Assembly (NCBI GenBank): GCA_025786725.1
Contig: JAHLTZ010000037.1
Span: 1-64,000, forward strand
Source: Syncephalis fuscata
Lineage: Eukaryota; Zoopagomycota; Zoopagomycetes; Zoopagales; Piptocephalidaceae
Reading direction: 5' to 3'
DNA: 64,000 nt
Part shown: piece after piece, positions 26,338 to 37,740 of the stretch
Layout: the number at the start of each line of letters is the position of its first letter
Position numbering within the stretch: position 1 is the first letter of the stretch
The notes under the pieces: model-generated
The model's database searches: none
Seen by the model: the letters and a program-made list of their open reading frames with translations, nothing else
What the model was told of the DNA's origin: nothing
Translations under genes and position numbers: made by a program

Positions 26338-27477
26338 ATGTACTCAATTACACGCAAACTTCTTACACCAACTGCCTTCCTCGTGATGGCAGTGGCCATA
26401 CTAGCGACAAGTCCAGTCAGAGCCCATATGGAAATGTGCCAACCACCGCCACGCGGTTCCAAATTCTCACCTGATAAATCAAACATCGATTACAACAATA
26501 AAAGCCCAACGCAAGCCATTTGCCAAGGCAAGCCGGCCGGTGCTATTGTCGGCACGTATAAGGCAGGCGGCTCAGTTGATGTCGCTTTTGATGGTTCGGC
26601 CGTACACAATGGTGGTCACTGTCAATTCTCGCTTTCGTATGATGGCGGCAAAACATTTGTCGTTATTAAAGATGTGATGAACGATTGTTTAGTGGGCGCA
26701 AAGAATTATAATATTCCATTGCCTGCAACAGCACCAGCCTCAAAGAACGCTATCTTTGCCTGGTCCTGGATTAACGCAAGCGGTAATCGCGAATATTATA
26801 TGAATTGTGCGGATGTTGCTATCGAAGGTCCGGCAGACGGTAAAGTTTCCGGTCCAAAGATGCTTGTAGCCAATATTCTTGGTGGCCCAACCGTTCCAGA
26901 ATGGGGTGGTGGTGTCGATAAAGTCGGTGCTGGTCTATTTGCTCAACGCCCAACCATTAGCGTAACAGCTAATGGTGCTAGCACGGGTGGTAGCTACGGA
27001 AAACCATCGGCTTATCCCTCCAATCCGCCCGCTTATCCTTCCAGTCCATCGGCCCATCGACTCCTGAGCCATCTAAGCCAGCTTATCCTTCAAATTCAAC
27101 AGCTCCATCAGATGCCGCACCATCTACACCAGCTTACCCTGCAAAACCTGCGACTCCATCGGCTCCGGAACCAGCTCCGTCTTCATCATCCACCAGCTCC
27201 ATCTAATGGATCGGGCTATCCAACGACCCAGCCTCCTGCTTCAACACCACCACCAGCCAGTTATCCATCTCCATCAGCTCCTCTACCAGCTGCTGGCTGC
27301 AAGTCTGACAAACTTCTATGTGTTGATTCTACACATTTCACTACCTGCGCTCCTTCTGGCCCAGTAAAAATGAGTTGTGCACCTGGCACAGTATGTATAC
27401 CCAATGGAAGTGATAATATGACCTGTGGTTATCCAACGAATGTCGAGCCAACGAAGCCGAAATCTTCCTACTATTAA
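26338..27477 (+). CDS. Lytic polysaccharide monooxygenase, AA11-type, with CBM19-like module
   Basis: About 379 residues from the ATG at 26338; the frame extends to an upstream GTG that I do not use. A signal peptide ends at VRA, so the mature protein begins with His (HMEMCQPPPRGS), the first copper ligand of an LPMO histidine brace. The second His is in VHNGGHCQFSLSYDGG. The AA11-like core continues through WSWINASGNREYYMNCADVAI. A Pro/Ser linker then leads to a Cys-rich tail (CKSDKLLCVDSTHFTTC...C) like chitin-binding CBM19. Role: secreted oxidative cleavage of chitin. The linker at about 27053-27190 reads as His/Leu/Gln-rich in this frame but as Pro/Ser/Thr/Ala in another frame, flanked by two compensating frame changes. 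Confidence 0.9.
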   Translation: MYSITRKLLTPTAFLVMAVAILATSPVRAHMEMCQPPPRGSKFSPDKSNIDYNNKSPTQAICQGKPAGAIVGTYKAGGSVDVAFDGSAVHNGGHCQFSLSYDGGKTFVVIKDVMNDCLVGAKNYNIPLPATAPASKNAIFAWSWINASGNREYYMNCADVAIEGPADGKVSGPKMLVANILGGPTVPEWGGGVDKVGAGLFAQRPTISVTANGASTGGSYGKPSAYPSNPPAYPSSPSAHRLLSHLSQLILQIQQLHQMPHHLHQLTLQNLRLHRLRNQLRLHHPPAPSNGSGYPTTQPPASTPPPASYPSPSAPLPAAGCKSDKLLCVDSTHFTTCAPSGPVKMSCAPGTVCIPNGSDNMTCGYPTNVEPTKPKSSYY

Positions 27478-27599
27478 TTATGATACTCACCGTGCAACAA
27501 TGTCGTATTTGACGGTGAATGACATTTAACGATAATAAAACATTTTGTTATGCTGTAATGATAGTGCCTAACCAATAATTAATTGACATGATCATCATT

Positions 27600-27760
27600 C
27601 CAAATATAAATATTTATTGTAACATGTTATTTATTGTGATTTGGTGTCAAATAACTAAATCTAATAACATTTACGCAATTGAACTAGACATTCGTTTTAT
27701 TGAACATAAGTTGGATGGTGAGTGACATTACTCATTAAAATCATAACATATTCAATTATG
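27600..27760 (+). repeat. Third copy of the foldback-arm repeat
   Basis: Matches the left arm at about 13990-14140 in the same orientation: TTATTGTGATTTG, CTAATAACA and GGTGAGTGACAT are shared, with an insertion of about 25 bp between the last two. It lies about 120 bp after the LPMO stop. Confidence 0.6.
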
Positions 27761-27897
27761 CATCTATGCTCGAATCAATGGCAGCCAATTTATTTTTAAA
27801 TGTAATCACAATTCAATACCAAATAAATGACAATCTAACAATGTATTAAAGTGGAATGGAATTTTCATTGGCCGTGTTAGTAGTAGAAGCAGCAGTA

Positions 27898-27898
27898 T

Positions 27899-27932
<34 letters not shown>
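27898..27932. repeat. (ATC)n microsatellite
   Basis: About eleven uninterrupted ATC/CAT units between the repeat remnant and the end of the Arb2/FAM172-like gene. Confidence 0.9.
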
Positions 27933-27933
<1 letters not shown>

Positions 27934-27990
27934 AGCTATTTGTATCGTCAATAGAAGTCAGACTTGCAGTTGGCACTACTTGATCGCTTG

Positions 27991-29738
27991 CTATAATCTA
28001 GTAGCCATTGAATAGTCATCGTCACTGATGTCTTCATCGCTACTATCATTAAACGCTATATTCTCAACTATAACGTCTTCTCCTTCTTCGTCATCGTCAT
28101 CTTCTTCCGGTTCAAGTGGTGTTAACTCTCCTGCCAAGGATTGGAATACCATTTGACGCTGTTCCTCATCATATATCTTTTTATTATCCGGGCCTAATAT
28201 AGCACACAGATTAGTATAATATCATTTTAAACTGATAAATACCCACCGACGGACAGACAACAACTGCCAAATCGCACATCATTAATCCCCGTGGCTCGTT
28301 TTTTGCTCGAAGCAACCCAGCTAACCGTATGCTAAATCAAAGTTACTACATCTATCGTCATTTATACGCATCTCCTCTACTCACCTCCCTTAACCATACT
28401 TTACTTCTTGCAGTCGGCAATGAATCAATAGCATGTGTAGACATAATGGTATTAATACGTGTTACTCGTTTCTCGAACACATCCACTTGTAAGGATTAAT
28501 ATAAATACATAAAAACAATAATTACTTACACAATTCTCCTATAGCCTCTACAATGCACACACCACCATAGCCCATAGTAACTATATTGACCGTTTTGGCA
28601 GGTGAAAGACTAATTCATCGTTAGTTAGTTATTCTATTATTCTATTATTCTATTATTCCATTATTAATATCGCACTTACGGTAGAATGTCTTTAAACACT
28701 GTTTTAATATGCTCAAAGCCATTTGCATTATCTATACGTCATAATAAGTAATTTTAATAGACATCATGCTCATCTTACCAGGTATCTCTTTAAATCGTTT
28801 ACCATTCGGCATATACACCTTTAATAAGGGTCAATATTCGTATTCATATCCATATTTATATTACATAATTTATAAACACTTACTAATCCCTGTCCTTTGC
28901 GCCAGTAATTAGTATTTGGATTGGTAACCAGTACAGCATATCCTTCATTGAATGCCTGTTGGATATATCCAAACATAGATCCATCCTATCAATTGCCATA
29001 CAGCAATATATCAAATAACATTAGTTATTATATAAATTCTATGTATAACTATTCAACTCACCTGGATACTAACATCAAACAAATGTCGACGATCCCACTG
29101 TCCAACACTGTATAACATTTACAATTAGCATCGATACTGTTGTACTTTATATATTATTTAATTACCGATTATTTCTATCAGAGACTAATACCAATAGTTT
29201 GTCGGCATTGGTCATATAATCATTACTATCACCTAAATTAGTATTCTTTATTTACGCTGTATTGATCACTGTACCTATAATAGATATAAGAATGCGGTTC
29301 GTGGTCAGGCGTATTTAAAGGTAAATTGATCTTTTGAAACTGATAGTGTCCAACTAAATGTTGTTCAACTTCTTTGCCCACAACCTCTGTAAGGTGTCAA
29401 CCGGTTTGACGCATTTAGGTAAGTAGAGAATAAGTAAATAGGTCAGTTCTGCCTTGGCTAATCCCACCCCACTATAACAACTTACCAGCCACCGCGATCA
29501 TATGACATTCATTGTAGACCTTATCGTTGTGTTTAACATGAAAGTTAAAACGTTTACCTGGTAGAATATAGTAGACGGTAGTAAATACCGTTATGTATCG
29601 TTTATTATAAAAACCAACTGACTTACCTTTAAGAGTGCGCAACGGTTTATCCTCGTCAGCAAATTGATATCCCAATTCAACAAGTGTATTTGGAAATGTC
29701 GGTAATTGCTCGACTGGCTTCACTTTACGACGAAACAT
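27991..29738 (-). CDS. Arb2/FAM172-like protein
   Basis: Twelve exons: 29627-29738, 29486-29557, 29275-29386, 29166-29225, 29062-29107, 28884-28985, 28779-28818, 28680-28731, 28530-28609, 28385-28485, 28247-28331, 27991-28193. They join in frame to 354 residues. Family landmarks: FPNTLVELGYQF at the N-terminus, DKLLVLVSD, VGQWDRR, GYAVLVTNPN, the nucleophile-elbow region VTMGYGGVCIVE, and VSWVASSK with C-C-SVG near the end. Arb2/FAM172 proteins have an alpha/beta-hydrolase-like fold. Fission yeast Arb2 belongs to an Argonaute chaperone complex, and animal FAM172A acts in the nucleus with Argonaute and splicing factors. The usual elbow Ser is Gly here, so hydrolase activity is unlikely. The tail is very acidic (EEDDDDEEGED). 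Probable role: small-RNA or chromatin silencing. Confidence 0.88.
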
Positions 29739-30003
29739 ACTGTAAAGAGTACAATAAACAAATAGAGAAGGAAATGAAAATAGAAAATGAACAAACGGAA
29801 AGAGACGAATAAAACGGGTAAACGAGTGAACAAACGAAAGCTTTTTTATTCCAAGTGCAACAACAACAACAAGAACAAGAACAACAAGAACAAAGACAAT
29901 AACAAGAAGGGTCGTAGTAATAGTAATAGTATCAACGCCAATAGCAATAACAGTAACAGGAATAGTAACAATAGTTATAACAATAGCTAAAATAACCAAA
30001 GTA

Positions 30004-30573
30004 ATGACGCAACCAGATTCACAAAGCTTCTTTCACCAAATATTAGACAGTGAATTGAATGCAGTATTTGACGCACATATTCGTGCAGTATACGCACTTT
30101 CTACAACTGTAACACTGCCTAAAACATCCAGTATAAAATCATTTACAGATTGTGAATATCATACATTTCATATATCCACTCGAAATACAGCAGGTTCAAA
30201 TAACGATGAAATAACAACTATTGTATATTGCTTTGATCGCAATACTACGGTCGCTCCATCAACATTATCACTTGGTGCAGTGCATCTTAGTGGATCTGCC
30301 ACTGCTTTACGTCATTTGTCATTGCCTCGTGGCATTCAACTATCATGGACGGGTAAAGAGATCGTCGAGGTGTTAGGAGAACCAGAACGTAAAGGTGGTG
30401 GTGCATCGGCAACTACCATTGCTATGACATCAACATCGGGTATCTGGCTTGCTTGGGACACGCTTGGTGTGCAAGTAGAGTTAATGGCCATGGATTGGGA
30501 CAGTCCTAATGCTTTAATACGTGAGATTACTATCTATAAGCCACAGATGGCAGTAGCAGCACTAAATAAATAG
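30004..30573 (+). CDS. Small conserved-looking protein of unknown function
   Basis: Single exon, 189 residues, starting 265 bp from the divergent Arb2/FAM172-like start, so the two genes probably share a promoter region. No signal peptide or membrane segment. Alternating hydrophobic stretches (HLSLPRGIQLSWTGKEIVEV, then IWLAWDTLGVQVELMAMDW) suggest a compact alpha/beta or beta-rich cytosolic domain. Codon use and the absence of low-complexity sequence argue that it is real. I do not recognise the family. Confidence 0.7.
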   Translation: MTQPDSQSFFHQILDSELNAVFDAHIRAVYALSTTVTLPKTSSIKSFTDCEYHTFHISTRNTAGSNNDEITTIVYCFDRNTTVAPSTLSLGAVHLSGSATALRHLSLPRGIQLSWTGKEIVEVLGEPERKGGGASATTIAMTSTSGIWLAWDTLGVQVELMAMDWDSPNALIREITIYKPQMAVAALNK

Positions 30574-30774
30574 TAATAGTTTGATTACTCTAGTTAGTAT
30601 TACACTATTTATTTCTTTAATAATTATTAGATTAGTTAGTTAAGCAAATACATGTTATCTACTACAATCACTGAATCATTTAATAAGTTATTTTGACTAT
30701 CATTCCATTGTCTTAATAATAATAATTCAATATCATTGTTTGAAAAAACATTTGATTATTTGTATATTCAATAA

Positions 30775-31920
30775 TTACGAAGTATCCATCTGATCTCCTT
30801 CGACGACGGTCACTAGACTGCGGACCGATGTTTCCAATACCTCTGTAATAGTGGATATAGTGTAAGTTAAATCTATATAAATGACATTTATGACAAATGA
30901 CATACCGGTAGCGCCACGTTGGAACTTGTAGCTTTGTTCTTTTTGTCCACGCTCGTTTGGTTTGGCATAGTTGCGTAGCATTTCGTGTGTACCATGTTCA
31001 ATTACGCAAATATCAACATTGGAACCGGAACCAAGATCGTTGAAAATACCCGATTCAATGGCTGCTTGTACAAGATCAATTGCCTCTTGTCTCTGCCATC
31101 AAATAGATATATTAATGCTTAATTACTAATTACTAGTATAATTTACTTACTTCCATATCCCTCTTCCACCCTGCTTCAAAAACAGCCATAGCAGCCAATG
31201 AACCACTACCCATAGTGACATAGGGAAGCTTATCAGTACTGCCGTGTGGGTAGATAGTAAACAGTTGAGGACCGGTACAGTCGAAACCACCAAGGACGAG
31301 TGCAGCACCAATATGACCTTGATATCTAATAGTAGCCACAAATTGTTTGCTCGTTATTAGCAAAATAAAACATATAGCTTATTGGTCTATTTACTTGAAC
31401 AGCATCTGTTTAAGCATCGTCATGGCGGTAACTACTCGTGATTCACGGCCTGTAGTAAGACGATGCAGCTCCAACTGACTCGAGATAAGTGCAGTGGTAA
31501 ATTCGGTATCAGCAGCAGTACCGGCACCACAGCAGTACATGTTGGGTGCAAGATAGTGAATCTTCTCGCAGTTCTTGTCTGCTACAATCGGTCCTTCAGT
31601 TGCTCGTGTATCGGCACCAAGAACAATACCATCCTATATAGTATTATTGTTATTGTTACTAGTAAGCAACAATTATCGCTATATCTATATGCTCAATACA
31701 CCTACCTTGAACAATACACCGGCAATAGTTGTACCGGTCTTCACTGCTTTGGGCAGTGCCAATCCTTTCTGTTGCAATGCGGTGTTACTATCCATAGCAC
31801 GATTAGTGACTCAGTATTGCATCATCGCTTTTGTAGATCAAGTATATAGATAGCCTGTAAGGCATATACTTACCGCACATGATTATCAAACGAAAAGCCA
31901 CCGGCAATCTTGGACGACAT
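30775..31920 (-). CDS. PUP1: 20S proteasome subunit beta-2 (trypsin-like)
   Basis: Six exons: 31874-31920, 31706-31787, 31395-31633, 31151-31325, 30906-31092, 30775-30842; intact frame, 265 residues. The propeptide includes GGFSFDN and ends at KTG, before the catalytic Thr of TTIAG. Downstream signatures are [52 protein letters not shown] and [17 protein letters not shown], all diagnostic of beta-2 (Pup1/PSMB7). The C-terminal extension ([12 protein letters not shown]) is the arm that wraps around the neighbouring beta-3 subunit. Role: the trypsin-like site of the 20S core. Its lid partner Rpn11 is encoded at 60.8-62.0 kb in the same window, unlinked. Confidence 0.97.
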
Positions 31921-32059
31921 GATGTGAATTGGAAGGCAAGTGTAAAAACGATGAATAAAATAAAGAAAGTAGATATTGGATGACGTGTGCACTCTTGTAT
32001 GCATATAGACACACCAATAATAAATACTACACTTGGCGTCAAATTTACAATTTATTAAA

Positions 32060-33002
32060 CTATTGCTTGTAAAGTGCCTTCATTTGTGTTAATCGATGGT
32101 TCATTAACCGCTGTTCTTGTTCTAGTTGCTGCTGGGCCTTTTCTTCTTTATTGCGTTCGGCACGACGTTGATTAGCTCGTTGTCGTTTCGTCAAACCGTC
32201 GTCGTCCTCAGGCTGTTGCACTACTGGTCGAGTGGTGCGTGGAAGAGAAGCTAGATCAATCAAGTATTGTGTTAATTGTTTGTATAATATTCTTGAGTGG
32301 CCTACTTACATTCTGCTACAGTCTTGACGGTATACCAGCCATCGGGACCAGCTATGGCGCGTTGACGTCTTGCACCAGCAATTGGTTCCTTTTTCTCCTT
32401 TTCAGGAGGAGTAATTCGAAGTACACGAGCATAAACTGGTCCCTTCTCTTCTGGAAGCATATCATTGTTTTCTTGATGTGTCTTTTGCGTTTCTGGCAAA
32501 GTAGGAAAGTCGGTATCAAATTGCTGTTGCTGTTGTTTAGTACCTCGTTTTCGTTGACCGTTATTGCTATTGTTGTTGTATTTGATTTGTTTTTACGCAA
32601 ACTATTAGATACTCCTACTTTATCGAATTTCGTATTTATTTCTCCTTCATCTTGTTGAATCTTATTCTCGGTAGTGGTGCTAGTAGTGTCCTCTGATACA
32701 ACTAGTAAAGATGAGTCTTTCTTGGTAGGTTTTGTTGTTTGATAACTAGTGGAAGTATTTGCTATTACTTTTGCTTCAACCGTTTGTTTGTGCTTTTTAG
32801 CAGCTTTATTATTCTCTGGCTTGTTGTTGTTTTCTACGTCGGCTGGCTTCTCCTCAAGCGCTTCTATCGTCTGCTTCTTACCATGCCGCTTCTTCTTCTT
32901 CTTTTTACCTCCTGCGGTGGCTGCCTTCTTCCGTCCATGATAAAAGTAGACAAAATAGACCACAGTACCTACAAAAAGTAGGAATACTATACGGACATCC
33001 AT
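32060..33002 (-). CDS. ER-type single-pass membrane protein with lysine-rich region
   Basis: Two exons, 32310-33002 and 32060-32250 (intron donor GTAAGT). An N-terminal helix (IVFLLFVGTVVYFVYFYHG) is followed by a long Lys-rich stretch, a Thr/Asn-rich region, then DTDFPTLP, a GWYTVKTV block and a charged helix rich in K, R, E and Q near the C-terminus. The layout (N-terminal anchor, basic cytosolic tail) resembles ER-anchored, ribosome- or RNA-associated fungal proteins; no family is recognised. The frame breaks by one lost base in an AAC/ACA-rich stretch near 32565-32583. With one added base the gene gives 294 residues. Confidence 0.7.
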
Positions 33003-34010
33003 GACTACTGGCCTAAACTTGCTAATAAAGTAAAATGCTATATGATGACTACTTGATGGTGAAGTGTGTGATGAGAGCAAGGAGCAGTTATGGAAACAAT
33101 GTTACAACGAAACTACCATTACATTATAGTCGTAAAAATTTAATGTTACATCTTTTTTACACGAGTAAATATTTAAATTAAGATTGATAATAGATTACAA
33201 TAAGCAATTGTAATATCACCATTGCAATTCTACCATATAACCAGCATTCGCCCCTGTATTACATTCATGAATTAAAGTTGTATTCGTATAAACAGGTTAC
33301 TTTATTATAATGATACCTAAATGAAAAATTATAGTATTACTAGAATGCACATCAATTAAAACTAATTATATATGGCTTTGTAGTTATATTATTGTTTATC
33401 AATACTTATATTAAATGCATTATTAGCTAGTTACATCATTGGAGATGAAGAATGCAAATTATAATCTGCCAACTTTAATAATGTTATTCCCGTAGGAAAT
33501 GGCTCTATTGACATTGAAAAAAAGGGTTTTAAACACTTTAGAAAACTTGATAGTAAGATACAAATTGCATTTGCAATTGGATTTAAGCATGATGTATATT
33601 TATTCCAATCATAGTGTGGAACAATCTTTTTTAAATGTTATATTTATTGTATTTCTAATTAGTAGCAGATAAATCAACTTATGCTTACAATTTTATGCCA
33701 TTGATATTTACTATATTTATAATAAAATACAGATAGACATACGAGTTAAAACAACAAATGTTACTTATTGGATTTACAAATATAAATAACTATAACTAGT
33801 ATCATCTTGGTTTACAGGTTGATATGCAGTTTATTATTAAAACCCAATTTATAATTACATTTCATCTGTATGCATGTCATCGTATAGAGCGAATAAGACA
33901 ACGATAATCAAACATCCAAATTGTAATATTGATTTGTCAAACATTTATTTATGATTTATGCATAGTAAAAACAGTAATGAATAGTGATGAAGATATAGTC
34001 ATTTAAAAGC
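33003..34010. other. AT-rich intergenic region
   Basis: About 1 kb, very AT-rich, between the promoter of the preceding minus-strand gene and the end of the P450 gene. No coding signal or repeat identified with confidence. Confidence 0.55.
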
Positions 34011-35761
34011 TTAGGCACGCGATGGCTCCACTACAAACTTTCTACCTCTTGGGGATACGGGATCTCGGTAAAGAGGTGCCATGTCATTCTTGGGTGATGC
34101 AACAAACGTGAAGCGACGTACCAGCTCAACAAGTGTCACGCGAAGCTCCATCCAGGCCAAACTAATCAATATATCATTAATGTATAGCTTGTGTAATTTG
34201 ATCATATTACTTACTTGCGGCCAAGACAGGCATGAGGGCCAACAGAGAATGGTGCAAAGTGCTGCTTCATCACAGTTAGCTGCTCAGGCGACGCATCAAG
34301 CCAGCGTTCGGGCGGAACACGTGTGGTTCAGGGAAAACATCTTTGTTCATTTGCATAACGCCAATGGACACCATCACGGTAGTCTATATTGTAAAATGTA
34401 AGGATGCTAACAATATTATAGCTAATCATTAACTTACACCACCGGGAACAAAGTAGCCATCTAACGTGGTGCCTCCTTCAGGAACAATGCGTGGCATGCC
34501 ATGTGGAGCAATAGGTCGAATGCGCATCGATTCGTGAAGCACAGCATCCAAGTAGGTCATGGTCAGAGTGTCTTTATGGCTAGCACGGGTATTTGGATCA
34601 GGATATACACTTTTGATTTCATCAGCAAGTCGTTGATAGTACTCGGGATTTGAGATTAAGAAATACATGGTCCTAAAAGTGAATATGTTAAAATTGAACA
34701 AGCTAACATAAGCGTATTGCTTACCATGTGATAGTAAGAGCTGTGGTATCTGTACCAGCAATCCTAAATAGCAGTATCCATTAGATGACTATAAAGTTAA
34801 AATGCCTATGACCTACATCAGTAGAATTACTTCAGCCATAATATTCTCAGTCGATAATCTGGTGCCAGTTTCAGCATCGAAAGCTTCGATCAACTGTTGC
34901 AATGTATCTTTTCTTCCACTATCGCCCATTTGTCTTCTTTTTTCAATAGCTTCTACCGCATACTAAATGAAGTGTTAATCTACAGTAAATAAAGCGCAGA
35001 TTTCTGATACTTACATCATCTAGTGCTTTGATATCCCTCTTAAGACTAGGGAACAAATCGGAAATAAAAAATCTTCCAAAAACGGCTCTCTATTGCTGAT
35101 TAGTAAATAGTAACAAGCGATAAATTAGTACCTACCGTAACAGCAAATAGAATTCTGTTACCCATCCAATCTATAATCGGATGGCGCTCTTGCTTCTCTT
35201 CAAGAAGTCCAAAGCTTTTACCAAAGCCAACTTCGCCAATGGTATCCTGGATATAATGTAAGAAATCGACAATTATAATTGCAGTTACTTACAAAAGTCA
35301 TGTTCTTTAATAGATTCATCAAATCAACGGAATGTCCAGCATCGGCGTGCTCATTGAGTCTTTCAATAAGACGAGCAATACCGATTTCGTAAATCAGTGG
35401 CTCCAGTTCGTTAGTGCATTGGGTGTATAAGCTGGCATCATCAATCGTTTCTAATAATAAATCAGTTTATTGAAACCATCAGCACATTTACTCACTTGAA
35501 TTCGATGGTAATCAACATCTCTGGTACTGAACACGTTTTCACCACCAATACGATTTGTGGCATAATCAGTACCTTTGACATACTGATGCGAGCCGTTGAC
35601 CTTTCGAATGGATGCAGCACTTGCCACCCAAAGTGTATTGGGCCCTGAATAGTAATTTATAGTTAATTGCGAAGTTCCAGATGTAGCTTTATGGTTGCTT
35701 ACCCGTGCGAACTATAGGGCCATAACGTTCATGAACTTCTGGAAAGTCTGAACGTTGAAGT
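34011..35761 (-). pseudogene. Cytochrome P450, 5'-truncated and frame-broken
   Basis: Ten exons recognised: 35703-35761, 35496-35644, 35293-35450, 35136-35246, 35015-35089, 34817-34962, 34725-34763, 34438-34672, 34215-34383, 34011-34161. P450 landmarks: ERYGPIVRTGPN, ENVFSTRDVDYHR, the I-helix AGTDTTA, the K-helix ESMRIRP (E-x-x-R), and the haem loop [10 protein letters not shown] with its Cys ligand. There are two problems. No membrane anchor or proline-rich hinge is found upstream of 35761, so about 60-90 residues are missing. One base is also lacking in exon 3 (about 35405-35412) and in exon 9 (about 34308-34313). The breaks may be sequence errors, but the missing 5' end next to a dispersed repeat suggests true truncation. 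Substrate unknown. Confidence 0.8.
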
Positions 35762-36857
35762 CTATAGGCTCGCTTCAAGTTTAGGCATTTTCGACAATGA
35801 GCTTACATGTTTTGATTTGATCATCACTATAAATATGTTTTAACATAAATTGTGTGTTTGACTTCATGTTATTGCGCTATACCTTTTATTTCCATTATAA
35901 ATATAAATATAAACCATATACAAGTGTTATAATTGCATTCAAATTACATCACCATAATAGAAATTTATTATATGAAAGCTATTTTACTTGACTCCCTAGC
36001 TTCAAATAGGACAAAAAGATCCACAACTTGAATAGTAAATCGTCAAGCAGTTTGTTGCAGTGGCAAATCAACTCCGATTGAAATAACCAAAGCCTTAATT
36101 AATCTGCACTATTTTTCAATATCCGATATAGTGTTAATAAATGTTAAATAATATTTCATGCTACTTGCAATAAAATGTTACATTTGCTTCATCAATAGTC
36201 GACAACTAATCTGCGCCTACCAAGTTAATACTAAGAATGCTCAAAAAATGGTGAACATCAGAAATGCAAGTTGTCCTACCTTTTTATTACCATAGACGAG
36301 TATCTTAGATTACAAATATGCCCAAATGCAACAGTAGAATATTAGAAAATAAAAAGACCATTTAGATGCAATAATCCACACTGTACGTAGATATAACAAC
36401 AACAAACGCGGAGCGATATGGAATTGCAATCGTATGGCTTTTATTAATTGAATATTAATCTTTCTACACATAACCAACAACAATGATCAGCCTTTAATGT
36501 CTCAAATAGATCAAGTAGTATGTTACATTGTTTATTGAAATGTTTAAAATGGCAACTACTAATACAATGTCCTATTACATTTAATTTTATTTTATAGAAA
36601 TGATACTGTTATTACATTATACTAATGTTTATTGTGGATGATGATATTACATTAATGTTTATTGTAAATGATCATTTAAACACAATTCAATTAATCCAAT
36701 CAACTCGTCAACTATTCAAATCATTTAGTATTTTCCAGCTCATCTAAAATTTAATGGCGTCATCCCCAAATTGGCATTCTCTTGTACAAACAACTGTCTC
36801 TTTCTACGCAATCGCTTACTTGCATTCATCTGATTCTGTTTAAAGCCTTTTCGTACA
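35762..36857. other. Region between P450 remnant and GMF, containing a dispersed repeat
   Basis: The P450 N-terminal exon would be expected here on the minus strand, but no hydrophobic anchor exon is visible. Copy 1 of a dispersed repeat fills about 36303-36725. The last 130 bp lead into GMF. Confidence 0.6.
36303..36725 (+). repeat. Dispersed ~400-bp repeat, copy 1
   Basis: Aligns in the same orientation with about 62467-62850. Shared blocks include ACAAATATGCCCAAA, AGTAGAATATTAGAAAAT, ATATGGCTTTTATTAAT, CTTTCTACACAT--CCAACAACAA, AGTATGTTACATT and AATGTTTAAAAT. It holds a short internal duplication of an ATTACATT/AATGTTTATTGT unit that copy 2 lacks. No open frame. Confidence 0.85.
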
Positions 36858-37652
36858 ATGGTAACACGCGCTCTACCTTATCGTATTAGTTATAGCCAGC
36901 TAACGTATACTATTTAGACTACCTGCGAACTTAGCCCACAAGTGCTGGAGCGTTTAAAGGAATTTCGCTTTATGCGCACTGACAAGACATGCGCACTTAT
37001 TTGTAAGTATATCTACGCCGTCCACCATTGATACTCTTATAATTTATTCATTAGTCAAGATCAATCCTACGGAACTACTTATTGTTGAAGAACAATTCTT
37101 AGAAGATATAACACTTGAAGAATTGGTCGATGAATTACCCGAGAACCAGCCTAGATATCCTTGTTATTTTCAAAAAACTCTTGCTAATGCAGATGCATAT
37201 AATTATTCCTGTTGTTATGACTTTGATTCATTAGTGTGCGTCTTGACCGATTGAATGAATACATATGTATTTTTAAGCTTCCAGGTACACAGCATACTCT
37301 AAGCCATATACTCTATCTCTAACGACACCTGTCCTTGCTGCTTCATAGCTAACGTTAAAGGACAACCGAGTTATCAATCCATTGGTGTTTATTTACTACA
37401 ATCGACTAGGTAGATAGAAACGAATAGAGATAACTGAAATGCCATTAACGTTTTAATAGCATCCTCTCGGTTGAACATGCTCTACGCCAGTTCCAAAACT
37501 CATTTGGAACGAGAAGCAAACGTCGCAAAAGTAAACACACGCTTTAATACACACAAAACTACAAGGCTAACTTATTCTTATTATAGGTAATCGAGTTACG
37601 CGAAGCAGAGCTGTTGACCATGGACTGGCTACGCAGTGAGCTCGCCCTTTAG
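36858..37652 (+). CDS. GMF1: Glia maturation factor (ADF/cofilin family)
   Basis: Exons: start codon at 36858-36860, then 36918-37002, 37055 to about 37162, 37349-37409, 37460-37530 and 37587-37652. The first intron (GTAACA...TAG) follows the ATG directly, so exon 1 codes only for Met. Sequence marks of GMF: VLERLKEFRFMR, ELVDELPENQPRY, LKDNRVINPLVFIYY, MLYASSK, then VIELREAELLTMDWL at the C-terminus. GMF is an ADF-homology protein that binds Arp2/3 at branch points and debranches actin; it lacks the F-actin-binding features of cofilin. The intron between about 37160 and 37348 is uncertain: no donor fits cleanly, and one lost base around 37158 is possible. All other joins keep frame. Confidence 0.87.
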
Positions 37653-37740
37653 GTCAACAAAAAAGACCATACATAAGAGAATAAAGTAAATGGAATGGAG
37701 CGATGGTCCTTTTGCGCAGTTATTTTAAAAAACAATGCCA

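Larger units (their letters stand above)
27478..27990. other. Convergent spacer with repeat remnant and microsatellite
   Basis: Contains a copy of the foldback-arm repeat (about 27600-27760) and an (ATC)n microsatellite of about eleven units (27898-27932). No gene. Confidence 0.65.

Noticed and set aside
37349-37409. Reading GMF exon 4 in the VKGQPSY frame
   Set aside because: The neighbouring frame gives LKDNRVINPLVFIYY, which matches the GMF core and keeps phase with both following exons.
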